This document shows, one piece after another, positions 51,556-62,491 of a stretch of DNA of 64,000 nucleotides. Origin of the DNA: Thioalkalivibrio sp. ALE31 (GTDB lineage Bacteria; Pseudomonadota; Gammaproteobacteria; Ectothiorhodospirales; Ectothiorhodospiraceae); contig NZ_KB905023.1 in NCBI RefSeq assembly GCF_000377405.1, forward strand, positions 274,020 to 338,019. The letters are read 5' to 3'. The position numbers were made by a program, and so were the translations under genes. Position 1 is the first letter of the stretch. Every line of letters starts with the position of its first letter. The notes under the pieces were generated by a model, which saw only the letters and a list, made by a program, of their open reading frames with translations, searched no databases and was not told the DNA's origin.

Positions 51556-52764
51556 ATGACGGAACACGATTCCAAGCCAAGGATCCTCGTCGGTGTCAGT
51601 GGCGGCATCGCCGCCTACAAGGCCTGCGAGCTGGTGCGCGAGCTGAAGCGCGCCGACTGCGAGGTGCGCGTGGTGATGACGGCCGGCGCCCGCGCCTTCG
51701 TAACCCCGCTGACCTTCCAGGCCCTCTCCGGCGCGCCGGTACGCACCGAGCTGCTGGACGCCGAGGCGGAATCCGGCATGGACCACATCGCCCTGGCGCG
51801 CTGGGCCGACCGCATCGTGGTCGCCCCGGCCAGCGCCAGCCTGATCGCCCGCTACGCCCAGGGCCTGGCGGACGAGCTGCTGAGTACGCTGCTGCTGGCC
51901 ACCACCGCGCCGGTCGCGCTGGCACCGGCGATGAACCATCGGATGTGGGCCCACCCGGCCACGCAGGCGAACGTCTCAACCCTGATCGAGCGTGGCGTGG
52001 CCCTGATCGGGCCGGACAGCGGCGACCAGGCCTGTGGCGAGCAGGGCGAGGGCCGCATGCGCGAGCCCGCCGCGATCGCGCGGGAGCTGCTGCAACCGGC
52101 ACACGCCCCGCTGGCCGGGCGCCACGTACTGATCACCGCCGGTCCCACCTTCGAGCCGATCGATCCCGTGCGCTTTATCGGCAACCGCAGCTCCGGGCGG
52201 ATGGGCTTTGCCCTAGCCGCGGCGGCGCGCGACGCGGGCGCACACGTGACTCTGGTGCATGGCCCGACAGCCGAGGCCGTACCCACGGGCGTCGCGGGCA
52301 TCGCCACGGAGACGGCCGCCGCCATGCACGCCGCGGTGATGGAACGCCTGCCCGAGGCCGACATCCTGATCGCGGCTGCGGCCGTGGCCGACTACCGCCC
52401 GGCCGAACCGCAAGCACAGAAGATCAAGAAATCCGATCCGGTGATGCACCTGGCGCTGGAGCGCACCCGGGACATCCTGGCCGAGGCGGCAACACAGGCG
52501 GCCTCGCTCCCCCGACGCCCGTTCCTGGTCGGCTTCGCGGCCGAGACCGAACACCTGCGCGAACATGCGGAGGCCAAGCGCCGCGCCAAGGGGCTCGACC
52601 TGATCGCCGCCAACCGGGTCGGCGAGGGCCGCGCCTTCGGCACGCCCGACAACGAACTGCTGTGTCTCTGGGAGGGCGGCGAGCGCCAACTCCCCAGCCA
52701 GCCGAAGACCCAGCTGGCCCGGGCGCTGATCGACCTGATCGTCGAGCGCCTGGAACACCGCTGA
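51556..52764 (+). CDS. coaBC: Phosphopantothenoylcysteine decarboxylase/phosphopantothenate-cysteine ligase
   Basis: Bifunctional enzyme of coenzyme A synthesis, 402 residues. The N-terminal FMN decarboxylase half has [33 protein letters not shown] and the catalytic Cys in [12 protein letters not shown]. The C-terminal ligase half begins [29 protein letters not shown] sequence and has KIKKSD. It precedes dut, the usual coaBC-dut order. Confidence 0.96.
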   Translation: MTEHDSKPRILVGVSGGIAAYKACELVRELKRADCEVRVVMTAGARAFVTPLTFQALSGAPVRTELLDAEAESGMDHIALARWADRIVVAPASASLIARYAQGLADELLSTLLLATTAPVALAPAMNHRMWAHPATQANVSTLIERGVALIGPDSGDQACGEQGEGRMREPAAIARELLQPAHAPLAGRHVLITAGPTFEPIDPVRFIGNRSSGRMGFALAAAARDAGAHVTLVHGPTAEAVPTGVAGIATETAAAMHAAVMERLPEADILIAAAAVADYRPAEPQAQKIKKSDPVMHLALERTRDILAEAATQAASLPRRPFLVGFAAETEHLREHAEAKRRAKGLDLIAANRVGEGRAFGTPDNELLCLWEGGERQLPSQPKTQLARALIDLIVERLEHR

Positions 52765-52793
52765 TCGAATGCGAAACGGACAAGGAACCCCGC

Positions 52794-53255
52794 ATGCCCG
52801 TCCCCGAGATTGACCTGAAGATCCTGGACCCGCGCATGGGCGCGGACTTCCCGCTGCCCGCCCCGGCCACCGACGGCTCGGCCGGCGTCGACCTGCGTGC
52901 GATGATCGAGGCCCCGCTGACGCTGGAGCCGGGCGCCGCCGAACTGATCCCGACCGGGCTCGCGATCCATATCGAGGACCCGGGCTATGCCGGGATGATC
53001 CTCCCGCGCTCCGGGCTGGGCCACAAGCACGGCCTGGTGCTGGGCAACCTGGTCGGCCTGATCGACGCCGACTACCAGGGGCCGCTGATGGTCTCCTGCT
53101 GGAACCGGGGCGCGAACGCCTACACCCTGGAGGTCGGCGAACGCCTGGCGCAGCTGGTCATCGTCCCGGTCGCCCAACCGAAATTCCGCGTCGTCGAGGA
53201 CTTCGAGGCGACCGCCCGCGGCGCGGGCGGCTTCGGCTCCTCGGGCCGGGGCTGA
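52794..53255 (+). CDS. dut: dUTP pyrophosphatase
   Basis: Hydrolyses dUTP to dUMP, keeping uracil out of DNA. The five trimeric dUTPase motifs are present: [47 protein letters not shown] and [15 protein letters not shown] at 52794, 29 bp after coaBC. 153 residues. Confidence 0.96.
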   Translation: MPVPEIDLKILDPRMGADFPLPAPATDGSAGVDLRAMIEAPLTLEPGAAELIPTGLAIHIEDPGYAGMILPRSGLGHKHGLVLGNLVGLIDADYQGPLMVSCWNRGANAYTLEVGERLAQLVIVPVAQPKFRVVEDFEATARGAGGFGSSGRG

Positions 53256-53263
53256 CGGAGGCG

Positions 53264-54442
53264 CTACTCCAGGGCCGAGGCGGGGCCGAAGAACTCGTAG
53301 TTCAGCTGCGCGTCGGGAATACCCATCCTGCGCAGATGGGCGCGCACCTGCTGCATGAAGGGTCTGGGCCCAAGGAAATACACGTCTACCTCGCGGCTGT
53401 CCGGCAGCCACTCGGCGAGCTGCTCGCGGCTTAGAAAGCCCTCCGCGTGCGGTGCATCGCTGGGGCGCGGCTCGCTATAGCAGTAGCGCTGCGTCAGCTT
53501 CGCGGTGCGCTCGGCCTGAGCATTCAGCCAGTCACGAAACGCGTGCACGCCGCCGTGGCGCGCGCAGTGCACGAAGTGGACTTCGCGGCCCTGTGCCAGC
53601 GCCGCCTCGGTCATCGCGACCGCCGGGGTGATACCCACGCCCGCGGTCACGAAGGCCACCGGCCGGTCCGCGGGCCGCAGCACGAAGTCTCCGGCAGGCG
53701 GGAACACGTCAAGGATGTCGCCCGCATCCACCCGGTCATGCAGGAAGGTCGAGGCGACGCCGCCCGGCTCGCGCTTGACGCTGATGCGCAGGGTCTCGCC
53801 ATTCGCGGCGGCCGACAGCGAGTAGTTCCGCCGGAGCTCCTCGCCCTCGATCATCAGACGCAGGCCGAGATACTGTCCCGCCTGGTGCGGCGGAACCGGT
53901 TGCCCGTCGACCGGCTGCAGATAGAACGAGGTGATCTCCTCGCTCTCCGGAACCTTGCGCTGGACACGGAACGGGCGCGCGCCACGCCAGCCCCCGGGCT
54001 GCTGTTCGTTCGCGGCGTTGGCCTGCTCCTCCGCGGCGATCAGGATATCCGCCAGCTGCTGGTACGCCGCGGCCCAGGCGTCCAGCACGGCATCGGTCGC
54101 CACCGCTTCGCCCAGCACCTCGCGCATCGCCTGCAGCAGGCAGCCGCCAACGATCGGATAGTGCTCCGGCTGCACCTGCAGCGATACATGCTTGTTGACG
54201 ATCTGCCCCACCAGCGGGCCCAGCGACTCCAGCTGATCGATGTGGCGGGCATAGTTCAAGACGGCATTCGCCAGCGCACGGGACTGTTCGCCACTGGCCT
54301 GATGGGCCTGATTGAACAGGGGCCGAACCTCCGGGTGGTCGCGCAGCATGATCCGGTAGAAGTGCCCGGTCAGGGCCTCACCTCCGGCCTCCAGAATGGG
54401 TACGGTCTGCTGAATGATCGCTTTTTGCTCGGTGGATAGCAT
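53264..54442 (-). CDS. hmp: Flavohemoglobin nitric oxide dioxygenase
   Basis: Converts NO and O2 to nitrate with NADPH. The globin domain (1-140) has proximal His85, distal Tyr29 and Gln53. The FAD domain has RNYSLS, and the NAD domain VAFVTAGVGITPAVAM and FLGPRPFM. 392 residues, the Hmp length. Divergent from argB. A strong promoter lies upstream. Confidence 0.95.
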   Translation of the reverse strand: MLSTEQKAIIQQTVPILEAGGEALTGHFYRIMLRDHPEVRPLFNQAHQASGEQSRALANAVLNYARHIDQLESLGPLVGQIVNKHVSLQVQPEHYPIVGGCLLQAMREVLGEAVATDAVLDAWAAAYQQLADILIAAEEQANAANEQQPGGWRGARPFRVQRKVPESEEITSFYLQPVDGQPVPPHQAGQYLGLRLMIEGEELRRNYSLSAAANGETLRISVKREPGGVASTFLHDRVDAGDILDVFPPAGDFVLRPADRPVAFVTAGVGITPAVAMTEAALAQGREVHFVHCARHGGVHAFRDWLNAQAERTAKLTQRYCYSEPRPSDAPHAEGFLSREQLAEWLPDSREVDVYFLGPRPFMQQVRAHLRRMGIPDAQLNYEFFGPASALE

Positions 54443-54475
54443 GTGTCGCCTCAGTTGATATATATGACGCGCAGC

Positions 54476-54504
54476 TTTATACCCTCGTACTAGCGGCCGG
54501 TCAA
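54476..54504 (-). promoter_or_regulatory. Sigma70 promoter of hmp
   Basis: On the minus strand TTGACC and TATAAA are separated by exactly 17 bp. Between the -10 and the start codon is an AT-rich partial dyad (GTTGATATATATGAC read on the plus strand, 54454-54468), a possible repressor site. It does not match a known NsrR or FNR site well. Confidence 0.72.
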
Positions 54505-54566
54505 ATCATACTGATGGTACGGATCTTTTAAGGCGCGCCCTCCGCGGTTCTTGGGCACAGTGCTAA

Positions 54567-55481
<915 letters not shown>

Positions 55482-55505
55482 GAGAACGATTAATGCCTGC
55501 GACCG

Positions 55506-56168
55506 CTATTCGCGGCCGTTCATGACCAGCTGCTGGAAGTCGCGGCGATCCAGGTCCAGGCGTTCGTGGATCGCGGACAGCCGGTCGCGCTGGCCTCGGC
55601 GGTACTGGCGCTCCCGGGCGATACGGGCGTCCAGCTCCTCCAGTTCCGCGCGGTAACGGTCGGCCAGCGGAGAACCCTCGTTCGCGCCGTCCAGCTGCCG
55701 CCGGATACGCTCGCGCTCGCGCAACAGCGTCTTTTCCTGCGCCTCGCTGCGCTGGATATTCCCGGCAATCGAGCGCTCGCGGCGTTCGCGCAGCTCCTCG
55801 ATCTCGTCCAGCGAGGCATAGGCACGGCGCAGCTGCTGCTCGCGCGCGGCACGGTCCTGGCGCGCGCGCTGGGTCGCCTCCAGGTCGCGTTCCGCCTGCT
55901 CGCGCTCGGCGGCGGCCTGCGCTCGTTCCTCGGCGCTCATCGGGGCCGGCAGGATCTCGCGCATGCGGCCCTCGGAGTCGTAAATCCGGCGCTCGCGCTG
56001 GCTGGTCTCCGGCTGCGGGGTGCTGGAGTAGTGTACGGTCCCGTCATCATCCACCCAGCGGTAGATGTCGGCCTGTACCGGAACCGCCAGCCCCAGCAGC
56101 AGCACCGCGGCCACCCACGATTGCCACAGGCCTTCCCGCTTCCGGTTGCACGCACCCCAAATGACCAT
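55506..56168 (-). CDS. DUF4124 protein with coiled coil
   Basis: About 220 residues. A hydrophobic N-terminal segment (VAAVLLLGLAVPVQA) is a signal peptide, followed by the DUF4124 motif DIYRWVDDDGTVHYSSTPQP. The rest, about 150 residues, is Glu/Arg-rich and predicted to form a long coiled coil. Probably periplasmic; function unknown. The start is uncertain: ATG at 56168 overlaps the divergent TSUP gene start by eight bases, and a shorter start within the signal peptide region is possible. Confidence 0.75.
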   Translation of the reverse strand: MVIWGACNRKREGLWQSWVAAVLLLGLAVPVQADIYRWVDDDGTVHYSSTPQPETSQRERRIYDSEGRMREILPAPMSAEERAQAAAEREQAERDLEATQRARQDRAAREQQLRRAYASLDEIEELRERRERSIAGNIQRSEAQEKTLLRERERIRRQLDGANEGSPLADRYRAELEELDARIARERQYRRGQRDRLSAIHERLDLDRRDFQQLVMNGRE

Positions 56169-56922
56169 TCTCGAACACCTCGGACTCGCATTGATCGCCA
56201 TCGTCGCCAACGGCTTCTCCGCCCTGGCGGGTGGCGGGGCGGGCCTGCTGCAGCTGCCCGCCCTGATTTTTCTGGGGCTTCCCTACCCCGTGGCGCTGGC
56301 CACCCACAAGATCGCCTCGGTGGCGCTGGGCGCCGGCGCCGGTCTGCGCCACCTCAAGAAAAGCACATTCGAGCCCGCGCGCCTAGGCATTATCCTGCTG
56401 GCCGGTCTGCCTGGGGTGTTAATCGGTGCCTGGCTGGTGCTCGGCATCCCGCCACGGGCCGGCGAGATCGCCCTGGGCCTGCTGACCATCGGCCTCGGCT
56501 GGTACTCCTGGCGCCGCCCGCAACTGGGGCAGACGGTGCGCACCATCGGCTTTTCCTGGGGCCACGCCCTGATCGGGGCCGCCGGGCTGTTCCTGATCGG
56601 CGTGCTGAACGGATCCCTCGCCTCGGGCACCGGACTGATGGTCACCCTGTGGCTGGTGCGCTGGTACGGCATGAGCTACACCCAGGCGGTGGCCTACACC
56701 ATGGTCCTGGTGGGCCTCGTCTGGAACGGCGCCGGGGCGTTGATGCTCGGGACGCTGGGCACCGTGCAGTGGGACTGGCTGCCGGCCCTTCTGGTGGGGA
56801 GCTTCGTCGGCGGCTACCTCGGCGCCTGGGCGGCCCAGCGCTACGGCAACCGCCTGGTCAAGCGCGCCTTCGAAGTCGTCACCGTCCTCACCGGCATCGC
56901 CCTGCTCCTCCCGGTCCCCTGA
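56161..56922 (+). CDS. Sulfite exporter TauE/SafE family (TSUP) permease
   Basis: A 253-residue membrane protein with about eight spans and the TSUP glycine-rich motifs ALAGGGAGLLQLPAL (near residue 21) and LNGSLASGTGLMVTLW. Members export sulfite, sulfoacetate and related anions. In a possible sulfur oxidiser this fits, but the substrate is not indicated. Divergent from the DUF4124 gene. Confidence 0.87.
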   Translation: MTILEHLGLALIAIVANGFSALAGGGAGLLQLPALIFLGLPYPVALATHKIASVALGAGAGLRHLKKSTFEPARLGIILLAGLPGVLIGAWLVLGIPPRAGEIALGLLTIGLGWYSWRRPQLGQTVRTIGFSWGHALIGAAGLFLIGVLNGSLASGTGLMVTLWLVRWYGMSYTQAVAYTMVLVGLVWNGAGALMLGTLGTVQWDWLPALLVGSFVGGYLGAWAAQRYGNRLVKRAFEVVTVLTGIALLLPVP

Positions 56923-56926
56923 TCAA

Positions 56927-57194
56927 TATCACCACGAAGCACACGAAGGCACGAAGAAGGTCAAGGGCGAAAAACCTTTATCACCACGGGGGACACAGAG
57001 GACACAGAGAAAGGATGGTTCGGGCGAAACATTCGCTGCGACACGGCCACACGCTGGAACGGGGTTGAATGCCGCTGAAGTCATCTATGCTGCTGGCGGC
57101 CTTTCGATTTTCTCCGTGAACTCCGTGTCCTCTGTGGTAACTAGCCTTTGACCTTGCTCTTCTTCGTGCCTTCGTGTGCTTCGTGGTGAAAAAG
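56927..57194. repeat. CCACGAAG-type inverted repeat, copy 2
   Basis: The left side (CACCACGAAGCACACGAAGG..., then ACCACGGGGGACACAGAGGA) is mirrored on the right (TCCTCTGTGGTAACTAGCC, then TTCTTCGTGCCTTCGTGTG...GGTG). The outer arms of about 30 bp are nearly identical, and a second inner pair carries GGACACAG repeats. It fills the 277-bp gap between convergent genes; no protein is encoded. Confidence 0.75.
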
Positions 57195-57199
57195 CCGGT

Positions 57200-59383
57200 C
57201 TATTCGTCGGGCTCGGTGGCGCCGGGGATTTCGCAGCGGTTGAGCAGATCGAAGTGTTCGATCCCCTCGAGGATGCCGCGGGCGTGGGTGGCCCCGGCGA
57301 AGTAGATGCGCTGGAAGCCGCGCAGGCTCTCGAGTTCGGGCTGGTGATTGCCCACCACCACGCCGAGCAGCCGGCCGCGCAGCATATCCTCGTCGTTTCC
57401 CGAATCGCCGGCGACCAGCACGTGCTCCAGCGGAATGCCCCACTTGTCGGACAGGTAGCGCACCGCCAGTCCCTTCGACGCCCGCACCGGCAGCAGGTCG
57501 AGGAACCGGTCGTGGGAGTAGATCACCCGCGCGTGCAGGTCCTCGCGGTAGAGCCGCGTCGCCACGGTCTCCGCGTCCAGACTCCCGGGGGGTTCGGCAA
57601 AGAAGCTGACCTTGAACGCCCGCTGGTCCACATCCGGCTGCAGGACCAGATTCTTCTCCTGGCGCAGGCAGTCGCGCAGCCGGTCCGGCTCCCAGCGATG
57701 GCTGATGTGACGCGCCCAGCCGCGATCCTCGGTCTGCTTGGTGCCGTAATGGATCTCGCTCCCCACCGAGGTAATCCAGACATCCGGCGTCGGCACGCCG
57801 TGCTCCTCGAGGATCGCCGCGGCGGAATCGATGCGCCGCCCGGTGGCCACGCCGAAGGCGACCCGCTTGCGGTTGCGCTTGAGCCAGGCGACAAACGCGC
57901 GGGTGGCCTTGTCGTCGCCCAGCAGGGTGTTGTCGATGTCGGTGATCACGGCCCGATCCATCTGCGCCAGATGCCCGGAGACCCGGCGCTCGTGATGGCG
58001 CGCCTGGCGCACCTCGCGGGTCAGAGATTTCACCAGCTTCACGTATTTCTCGGCGTGGCCGTCCCAGGAATAGTGCTGGCGCACGCCCTTGAGCCCGGCG
58101 CGCGAGTAGCGCTGCCAGCGTGGCCGGTCGGCCAGGATGCCCTGGATGGCGTCGGCAATCCCCTCCGGGTCCAGCGGGTCGATCAGCTGGCCGTTGTGGC
58201 AGCGCGAGATGATCTCCTCCGGCCCGCCGTCGTTGGTGGCCACGATCGGGGCGCCGCTGGCGGCCGCCTCGATCAGGGTCAGGCCGAAGGGCTCGGTCAG
58301 CGCCGGGTTCACGAACACCCCCTTGCTGGAGGCCACCAGGCGGTAGAGGTCGGGCACGTCCTCGGAGTCGTGGTGCTTGGGATACGCCACCTGGCCGTAA
58401 AGGTCGTGGCGGTCGATACGCAGGAGCAGGTCGGTCAGGACATCCCGCGCGCCCTTGTCCAGGTCGGCGATGTCGTCACGGTTGCCGGCGACGATCAGCA
58501 GGTTGGCGTTCTCGCGCAGCCAGTCATTCCCGGCGTAGGCCTCGACCAGGGCGCGGATGTTCTTGCGCTCGTCGGCGCGCGACAGCGCCATGATCAACGG
58601 CCGGTCGGGGTAGCGCAGGAAGCGGCGGATCTCGGCCCAGATAGCCGGCTTGCGCTCCCCGCGCTTCGGCGGATGAAACCGCGCCAGGTCGGTACCCGGC
58701 GGGATCACCTCCATGCGTTCCGGCTGGTAGTTGTCGTAGGCGGCGTACTGTTCGCCGATCTCCTGGCGGGTGCTGGCGATCACCCGATGCGCATGCGCCA
58801 GGGCCTCTTCCTCGGCGTGGATCCGGGTGGAGATGTTGTAGCGGGCCTCGATGTCGGCATCCGACATCCCGCTCTCACGCAGGCGTTCGCGCTTGACCCG
58901 CCCCAGGGAATGACCGGTCTGGAGCATGGGGGCGCCCAGCAGGTTCGACAGCTGCACCGCGACATGTCCGGCATCGGCATAGTGGCCGTGGATCACGTCC
59001 GGGCGCAGGCCCACGCCACGGATATGCCCCAGGGCGTTGTCCGCGAAACAGTCGAGGTAGGGCCACAGCTTTTCCTTGCGCAGGTAGCGCCGCGGGCCGC
59101 AGTCCAGCCGCACGATCCGGGCCCCGTCGCCCAGATCCTCCTCGGGCTCGGCGTAGTCGTCGGCCACCTTGCTGTCGACCACGCGGCGGGTGAGCAGGTC
59201 CACCCGGCCCACCTGCGGGTGGCGCGCCAGGGCCCGCGCCAGTTCGACCACGTAGAGCGTCTGCCCGCCGGTGTCGGCATCGCGTCCCAGTTCCAGGTCC
59301 TGCCCGCGGATCAGACCGTGGACACTGATCAGGACGAGGTAAAGGCCTTCGCCATCACGAGACTTGCTCTGGGTCTTTTTCAT
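57200..59383 (-). CDS. Sucrose-phosphate synthase with C-terminal phosphatase domain
   Basis: A 727-residue bidomain enzyme. Residues 1-460 are a GT4 glycosyltransferase with DADTGGQTLYVVELARAL, GHYADAG and the EX7E motif in EPFGLTLIEA. Residues from about 485 are a HAD sucrose-phosphatase-like domain with DIDNTLLGD, TSVGSEIHYG and VAGDSGNDEDML. It would make sucrose-6-phosphate from UDP-glucose (or ADP-glucose) and fructose-6-phosphate, and probably dephosphorylate it. Sucrose is a compatible solute in haloalkaliphilic relatives. The gene is coupled to the invertase by a four-base overlap. Confidence 0.93.
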   Translation of the reverse strand: MKKTQSKSRDGEGLYLVLISVHGLIRGQDLELGRDADTGGQTLYVVELARALARHPQVGRVDLLTRRVVDSKVADDYAEPEEDLGDGARIVRLDCGPRRYLRKEKLWPYLDCFADNALGHIRGVGLRPDVIHGHYADAGHVAVQLSNLLGAPMLQTGHSLGRVKRERLRESGMSDADIEARYNISTRIHAEEEALAHAHRVIASTRQEIGEQYAAYDNYQPERMEVIPPGTDLARFHPPKRGERKPAIWAEIRRFLRYPDRPLIMALSRADERKNIRALVEAYAGNDWLRENANLLIVAGNRDDIADLDKGARDVLTDLLLRIDRHDLYGQVAYPKHHDSEDVPDLYRLVASSKGVFVNPALTEPFGLTLIEAAASGAPIVATNDGGPEEIISRCHNGQLIDPLDPEGIADAIQGILADRPRWQRYSRAGLKGVRQHYSWDGHAEKYVKLVKSLTREVRQARHHERRVSGHLAQMDRAVITDIDNTLLGDDKATRAFVAWLKRNRKRVAFGVATGRRIDSAAAILEEHGVPTPDVWITSVGSEIHYGTKQTEDRGWARHISHRWEPDRLRDCLRQEKNLVLQPDVDQRAFKVSFFAEPPGSLDAETVATRLYREDLHARVIYSHDRFLDLLPVRASKGLAVRYLSDKWGIPLEHVLVAGDSGNDEDMLRGRLLGVVVGNHQPELESLRGFQRIYFAGATHARGILEGIEHFDLLNRCEIPGATEPDE

Positions 59384-60777
59384 GGCACCTCGGGTTCCGG
59401 GCTGTCGAACAGGCTCAGGGTCTCGGGGTTGTCGATCAGGCCCTGGGAGACCAGCACGGCGGTGGCCGACCAGGTCTGGCGATAGTTGGCGCGGCGCCCG
59501 ACCAGGCGGCCGTGGCGACCGTCGTAGTACTCCGGCCAGTGGTCACGATGCAGGCGCTCGGCCGCGACCGCGTGCACACTGCGCGCCAGGTCGGGCCGCC
59601 CGACCCGCATGGCGGCCCCGGTGAACGCCCACAGCAACGCCGGCCAGTTGCCGCCGTTGTGGTAGGACCACGGAGTATTCTTGGGGTCGGACCCGGTCAG
59701 CAGACGCCATTCCTCGCCAACCATCGCCGGATAGCAGATCTTCACCGGCATGGTCCCGATCAGGTCCTCGAAGCGCTGCTCGAAGGTCTGCATAATCGAG
59801 CGCGACTGGTGCTCGTCGGCCAGCCCGAACAGCACCGCCAGCAAGTTTCCGAAGCTGAAGAACCGGAAATCCATCCTTCCCGGCCCGAGGTTACCGACCA
59901 GGTAGCCGCTCTCCGACGGGATCCAGTCCACCAGCCAGTCGGGGATGCTCTCGGGGTAGATATTCAGCGCGTTCTCGGACTCGTGGCCGAAGTGTTCGGT
60001 GCGATAGCGGTGGATATCGTTCAACCGCTCTAGATCCAGCCAGTAGTAGTGGCGGATGTAGTCCGACAGCTGCCGGGTACGGATCGCGGACTGCTCGCAC
60101 AGGAGTTCGGAATCCCGGTCGCAGGGCTCCAGCATCGCCAGCGAAGCCTTCAGCATCCCGTAGAACAGTGCCTGGATCTCCAGCGGGTGGCCGAACACCC
60201 CCATGCGCCGGTCGATCATGAAGCTGCCGTCCGGCACCAGCAGAGTCGGGAAGACTTCGAAACGGTCCTGCAGACAGATGCTGAGGATCAGGCGGATGCC
60301 GCGCTGCACATCCGCGCTCTTGATGAATTCGTGGTCGCCGGTGCGGTTCTGGTAGGCGCGCAGCAACAGTACCCACCACATCATGGAATCCACCGGGGCG
60401 ACGCGTCCGATCGCCCGGTCGCCAAAGTCCGCGGCCAGGGCCTCGCGGCCGTTCTCGTCGGTGAACACCCGGAAGCTTGCCGGCATCACCCGCGGCAGGC
60501 GGCGGTGGCCCTCGATCTCCTCCTGGGTATCGCGGATCTGCAGGATCAGCGCGAGGAAGTCCCGCACCACCTCGGGCTCGTCGTTCAGCAGATAGACCAG
60601 CCCCGAGGGCACGAAGTCGCGGATAAAGCAGTCGGCATAGTTCTCCGCCGGCGCCCGCTCGTCCAGGCTCGCCACGGTGCCGACCGTGCGCCCGCGATAG
60701 CGCACCTCGGCATCGCGCAGCAGCTGGTAGGCGGATTCGAGCGTCGGATTCCGGGCGTCGGGGGGGAGCTGATTCAT
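59380..60777 (-). CDS. Alkaline/neutral invertase (GH100)
   Basis: A cytoplasmic glycoside hydrolase of about 465 residues that splits sucrose to glucose and fructose. GH100 landmarks are YADCFIRDFVPS, APVDSMMWWVLLLRAY (catalytic Asp) and WSYHNGGNWPALLW. Start ATG at 60777; an in-frame GTG at 60813 with a GGAGG about 12 nt upstream would add 12 residues and is a serious alternative. Same transcript as the sucrose-phosphate synthase gene. Synthesis and breakdown enzymes in one unit suggest solute turnover. Confidence 0.9.
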   Translation of the reverse strand: MNQLPPDARNPTLESAYQLLRDAEVRYRGRTVGTVASLDERAPAENYADCFIRDFVPSGLVYLLNDEPEVVRDFLALILQIRDTQEEIEGHRRLPRVMPASFRVFTDENGREALAADFGDRAIGRVAPVDSMMWWVLLLRAYQNRTGDHEFIKSADVQRGIRLILSICLQDRFEVFPTLLVPDGSFMIDRRMGVFGHPLEIQALFYGMLKASLAMLEPCDRDSELLCEQSAIRTRQLSDYIRHYYWLDLERLNDIHRYRTEHFGHESENALNIYPESIPDWLVDWIPSESGYLVGNLGPGRMDFRFFSFGNLLAVLFGLADEHQSRSIMQTFEQRFEDLIGTMPVKICYPAMVGEEWRLLTGSDPKNTPWSYHNGGNWPALLWAFTGAAMRVGRPDLARSVHAVAAERLHRDHWPEYYDGRHGRLVGRRANYRQTWSATAVLVSQGLIDNPETLSLFDSPEPEVP

Positions 60778-60839
60778 GACCCCGAGTCTATGGAAAGCGG
60801 GCCCGATGTGCACGTGTCACGGCCCCCTCCACGCGGCGC

Positions 60840-61922
60840 TCAGGCGGACTCGGGGTGGCGCGGCATCGGCGGCTCGGCGGCCGGCCGGGCGAACAGGTAA
60901 CCCTGACAATAGTCGACCCGATCCTTCAGCCAGCGCCATTCGTCGGCGGTCTCGATCCCCTCGGCCACCACCTGAATATCCAGGTCGCGGGCCAGCTCCA
61001 CGATCTTGTCGAGGATCTTCTGCTGGTAGATATCGCCATCGATGCCGCTGACCAGTTCGCGGTCGATCTTCACGAAATCCGGGCGCAACTGGGAAAGCAT
61101 GTTCAGCGAGGCGTAGCCGGCCCCCAGATCATCGAGCGCCACCTGGAATCCGGCCCGGCGGTAGCGCTCCACGATCCGTGACAGGTGCTCGATGTCCGTG
61201 ACCTGATCGCTCTCGATCACCTCGAACACGAAACCACTGGGCCCGGCACGGCCGGCCGGGCGCGAGTTGATCTCGCGCACCGTCGTCTCCAGGCAGAAGG
61301 CCGGATCATAGATGGCGGTCGGATTGAAGTTGATGAACAACCGGCTGCCGATCCCGCGCTCGCTGGCCCGGCGAATCGCATTGATGCGCGCCGAGCGATC
61401 CAGATGGAACAGCAATTCGGCATTGCGCGCCGTCTTGAACAGCTCCGGCGGCGGAATGGGGTCGCCGGCCGGCGTGGAGGCCCGCACCAGCGCCTCGTAG
61501 GCGAAAACCTCGGCCGGATCGGCCGCATGCACGATGGGCTGGAAGTGAAAGTCCAGGGCATCGTTGGCCAGGATCGCGGAGAGATCGCGGGCATTGTGCC
61601 GGGCAATCAGCGTAGACAGCAGATGGGTGTCCTGGAGGTGCCCCAGGCCGAAGTCTTCGCCCTCGGGCACGAAGGTCGCGCGACAACCGGCCTGCTCCGA
61701 GCTGCTCAGGGCCTGCTCCAGGCGCACCAGCATCTCGCCCAGCCCGCCGGTACCCTGGACCGGCAGCGCCAGGATGCCCGAGGTCGGCTCGGCACAGGGC
61801 AGCTGTTCGTCTACCATGCGCTGACGCAGGGCCGCGCGGGTATGCGCCAGAACCGGCGCCAGATAGAGGGTGCCGGAGGCCGCCGGCAGCAGGTCAATAC
61901 GTTCGCAATCGGGACAGCCCAC
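60840..61922 (-). CDS. EAL-domain protein, putative c-di-GMP phosphodiesterase
   Basis: About 360 residues. The C-terminal EAL domain (from about 115) keeps [47 protein letters not shown] and VVAEGIE, so metal and substrate residues look intact and it is probably active. The N-terminus begins GCPDCE and has no membrane segment; its sensory role is unknown. The GTG at 61922 has GGAGG 5 nt upstream; 61928 is also in frame. Adjacent to the sucrose genes but with no proven link. Confidence 0.88.
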   Translation of the reverse strand: MGCPDCERIDLLPAASGTLYLAPVLAHTRAALRQRMVDEQLPCAEPTSGILALPVQGTGGLGEMLVRLEQALSSSEQAGCRATFVPEGEDFGLGHLQDTHLLSTLIARHNARDLSAILANDALDFHFQPIVHAADPAEVFAYEALVRASTPAGDPIPPPELFKTARNAELLFHLDRSARINAIRRASERGIGSRLFINFNPTAIYDPAFCLETTVREINSRPAGRAGPSGFVFEVIESDQVTDIEHLSRIVERYRRAGFQVALDDLGAGYASLNMLSQLRPDFVKIDRELVSGIDGDIYQQKILDKIVELARDLDIQVVAEGIETADEWRWLKDRVDYCQGYLFARPAAEPPMPRHPESA

Positions 61923-62038
61923 GACCACCTCCAGCGGTCTTGTCTTCGGTCCGGAGCCAGAACCCGGGATATTCCCCGGGGTCCCATCACCACAGACCCT
62001 CGTCTGTTGGCAGACAATCCTATCGACCCGGAGGTTGC

Positions 62039-62437
62039 ATGAGTCAATCCGATCGCCCGACGGACGCCGAACTGCGCGAACGCCTCACGCCGGAACAATA
62101 CCGCATCGCCCGCGAAGGCGGTACCGAGCGCCCCTTCACCGGCGCCTACAACAACCACAAGGCCGACGGCACCTACCACTGCGTCGCCTGCGGCGCCCCC
62201 TTGTTCGACTCGCACGCCAAGTTCGACTCCGGCTCCGGCTGGCCCAGCTACACCGCGCCGGTGAGCGAAGGTGCCGTCGACGAACACCGCGACCGCTCGC
62301 TGGGCATGGAACGCACCGAGGTCCGCTGCGCGCGCTGCGACTCGCACCTGGGGCATGTCTTTCCCGACGGCCCGGCGCCGACCGGGCTGCGCTACTGCAT
62401 CAACTCGGCGGTCCTCGACTTTCATCCACGCGACTGA
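62039..62437 (+). CDS. msrB: Peptide methionine-(R)-S-oxide reductase MsrB
   Basis: Repairs the R form of methionine sulfoxide. In 132 residues the zinc Cys pairs 48/51 (CVACG) and 97/100 (CARC) are present, the catalytic Cys120 is in [10 protein letters not shown], and GSGWPSY is conserved. The ATG at 62039 follows GGAGG at about 5 nt. msrA is far away at 10.7 kb. Confidence 0.95.
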   Translation: MSQSDRPTDAELRERLTPEQYRIAREGGTERPFTGAYNNHKADGTYHCVACGAPLFDSHAKFDSGSGWPSYTAPVSEGAVDEHRDRSLGMERTEVRCARCDSHLGHVFPDGPAPTGLRYCINSAVLDFHPRD

Positions 62438-62491
62438 CACCAGCATCGCCCCCGGGCCATGACGGCCCGGACGATCCTTGAAGGGACTCCC

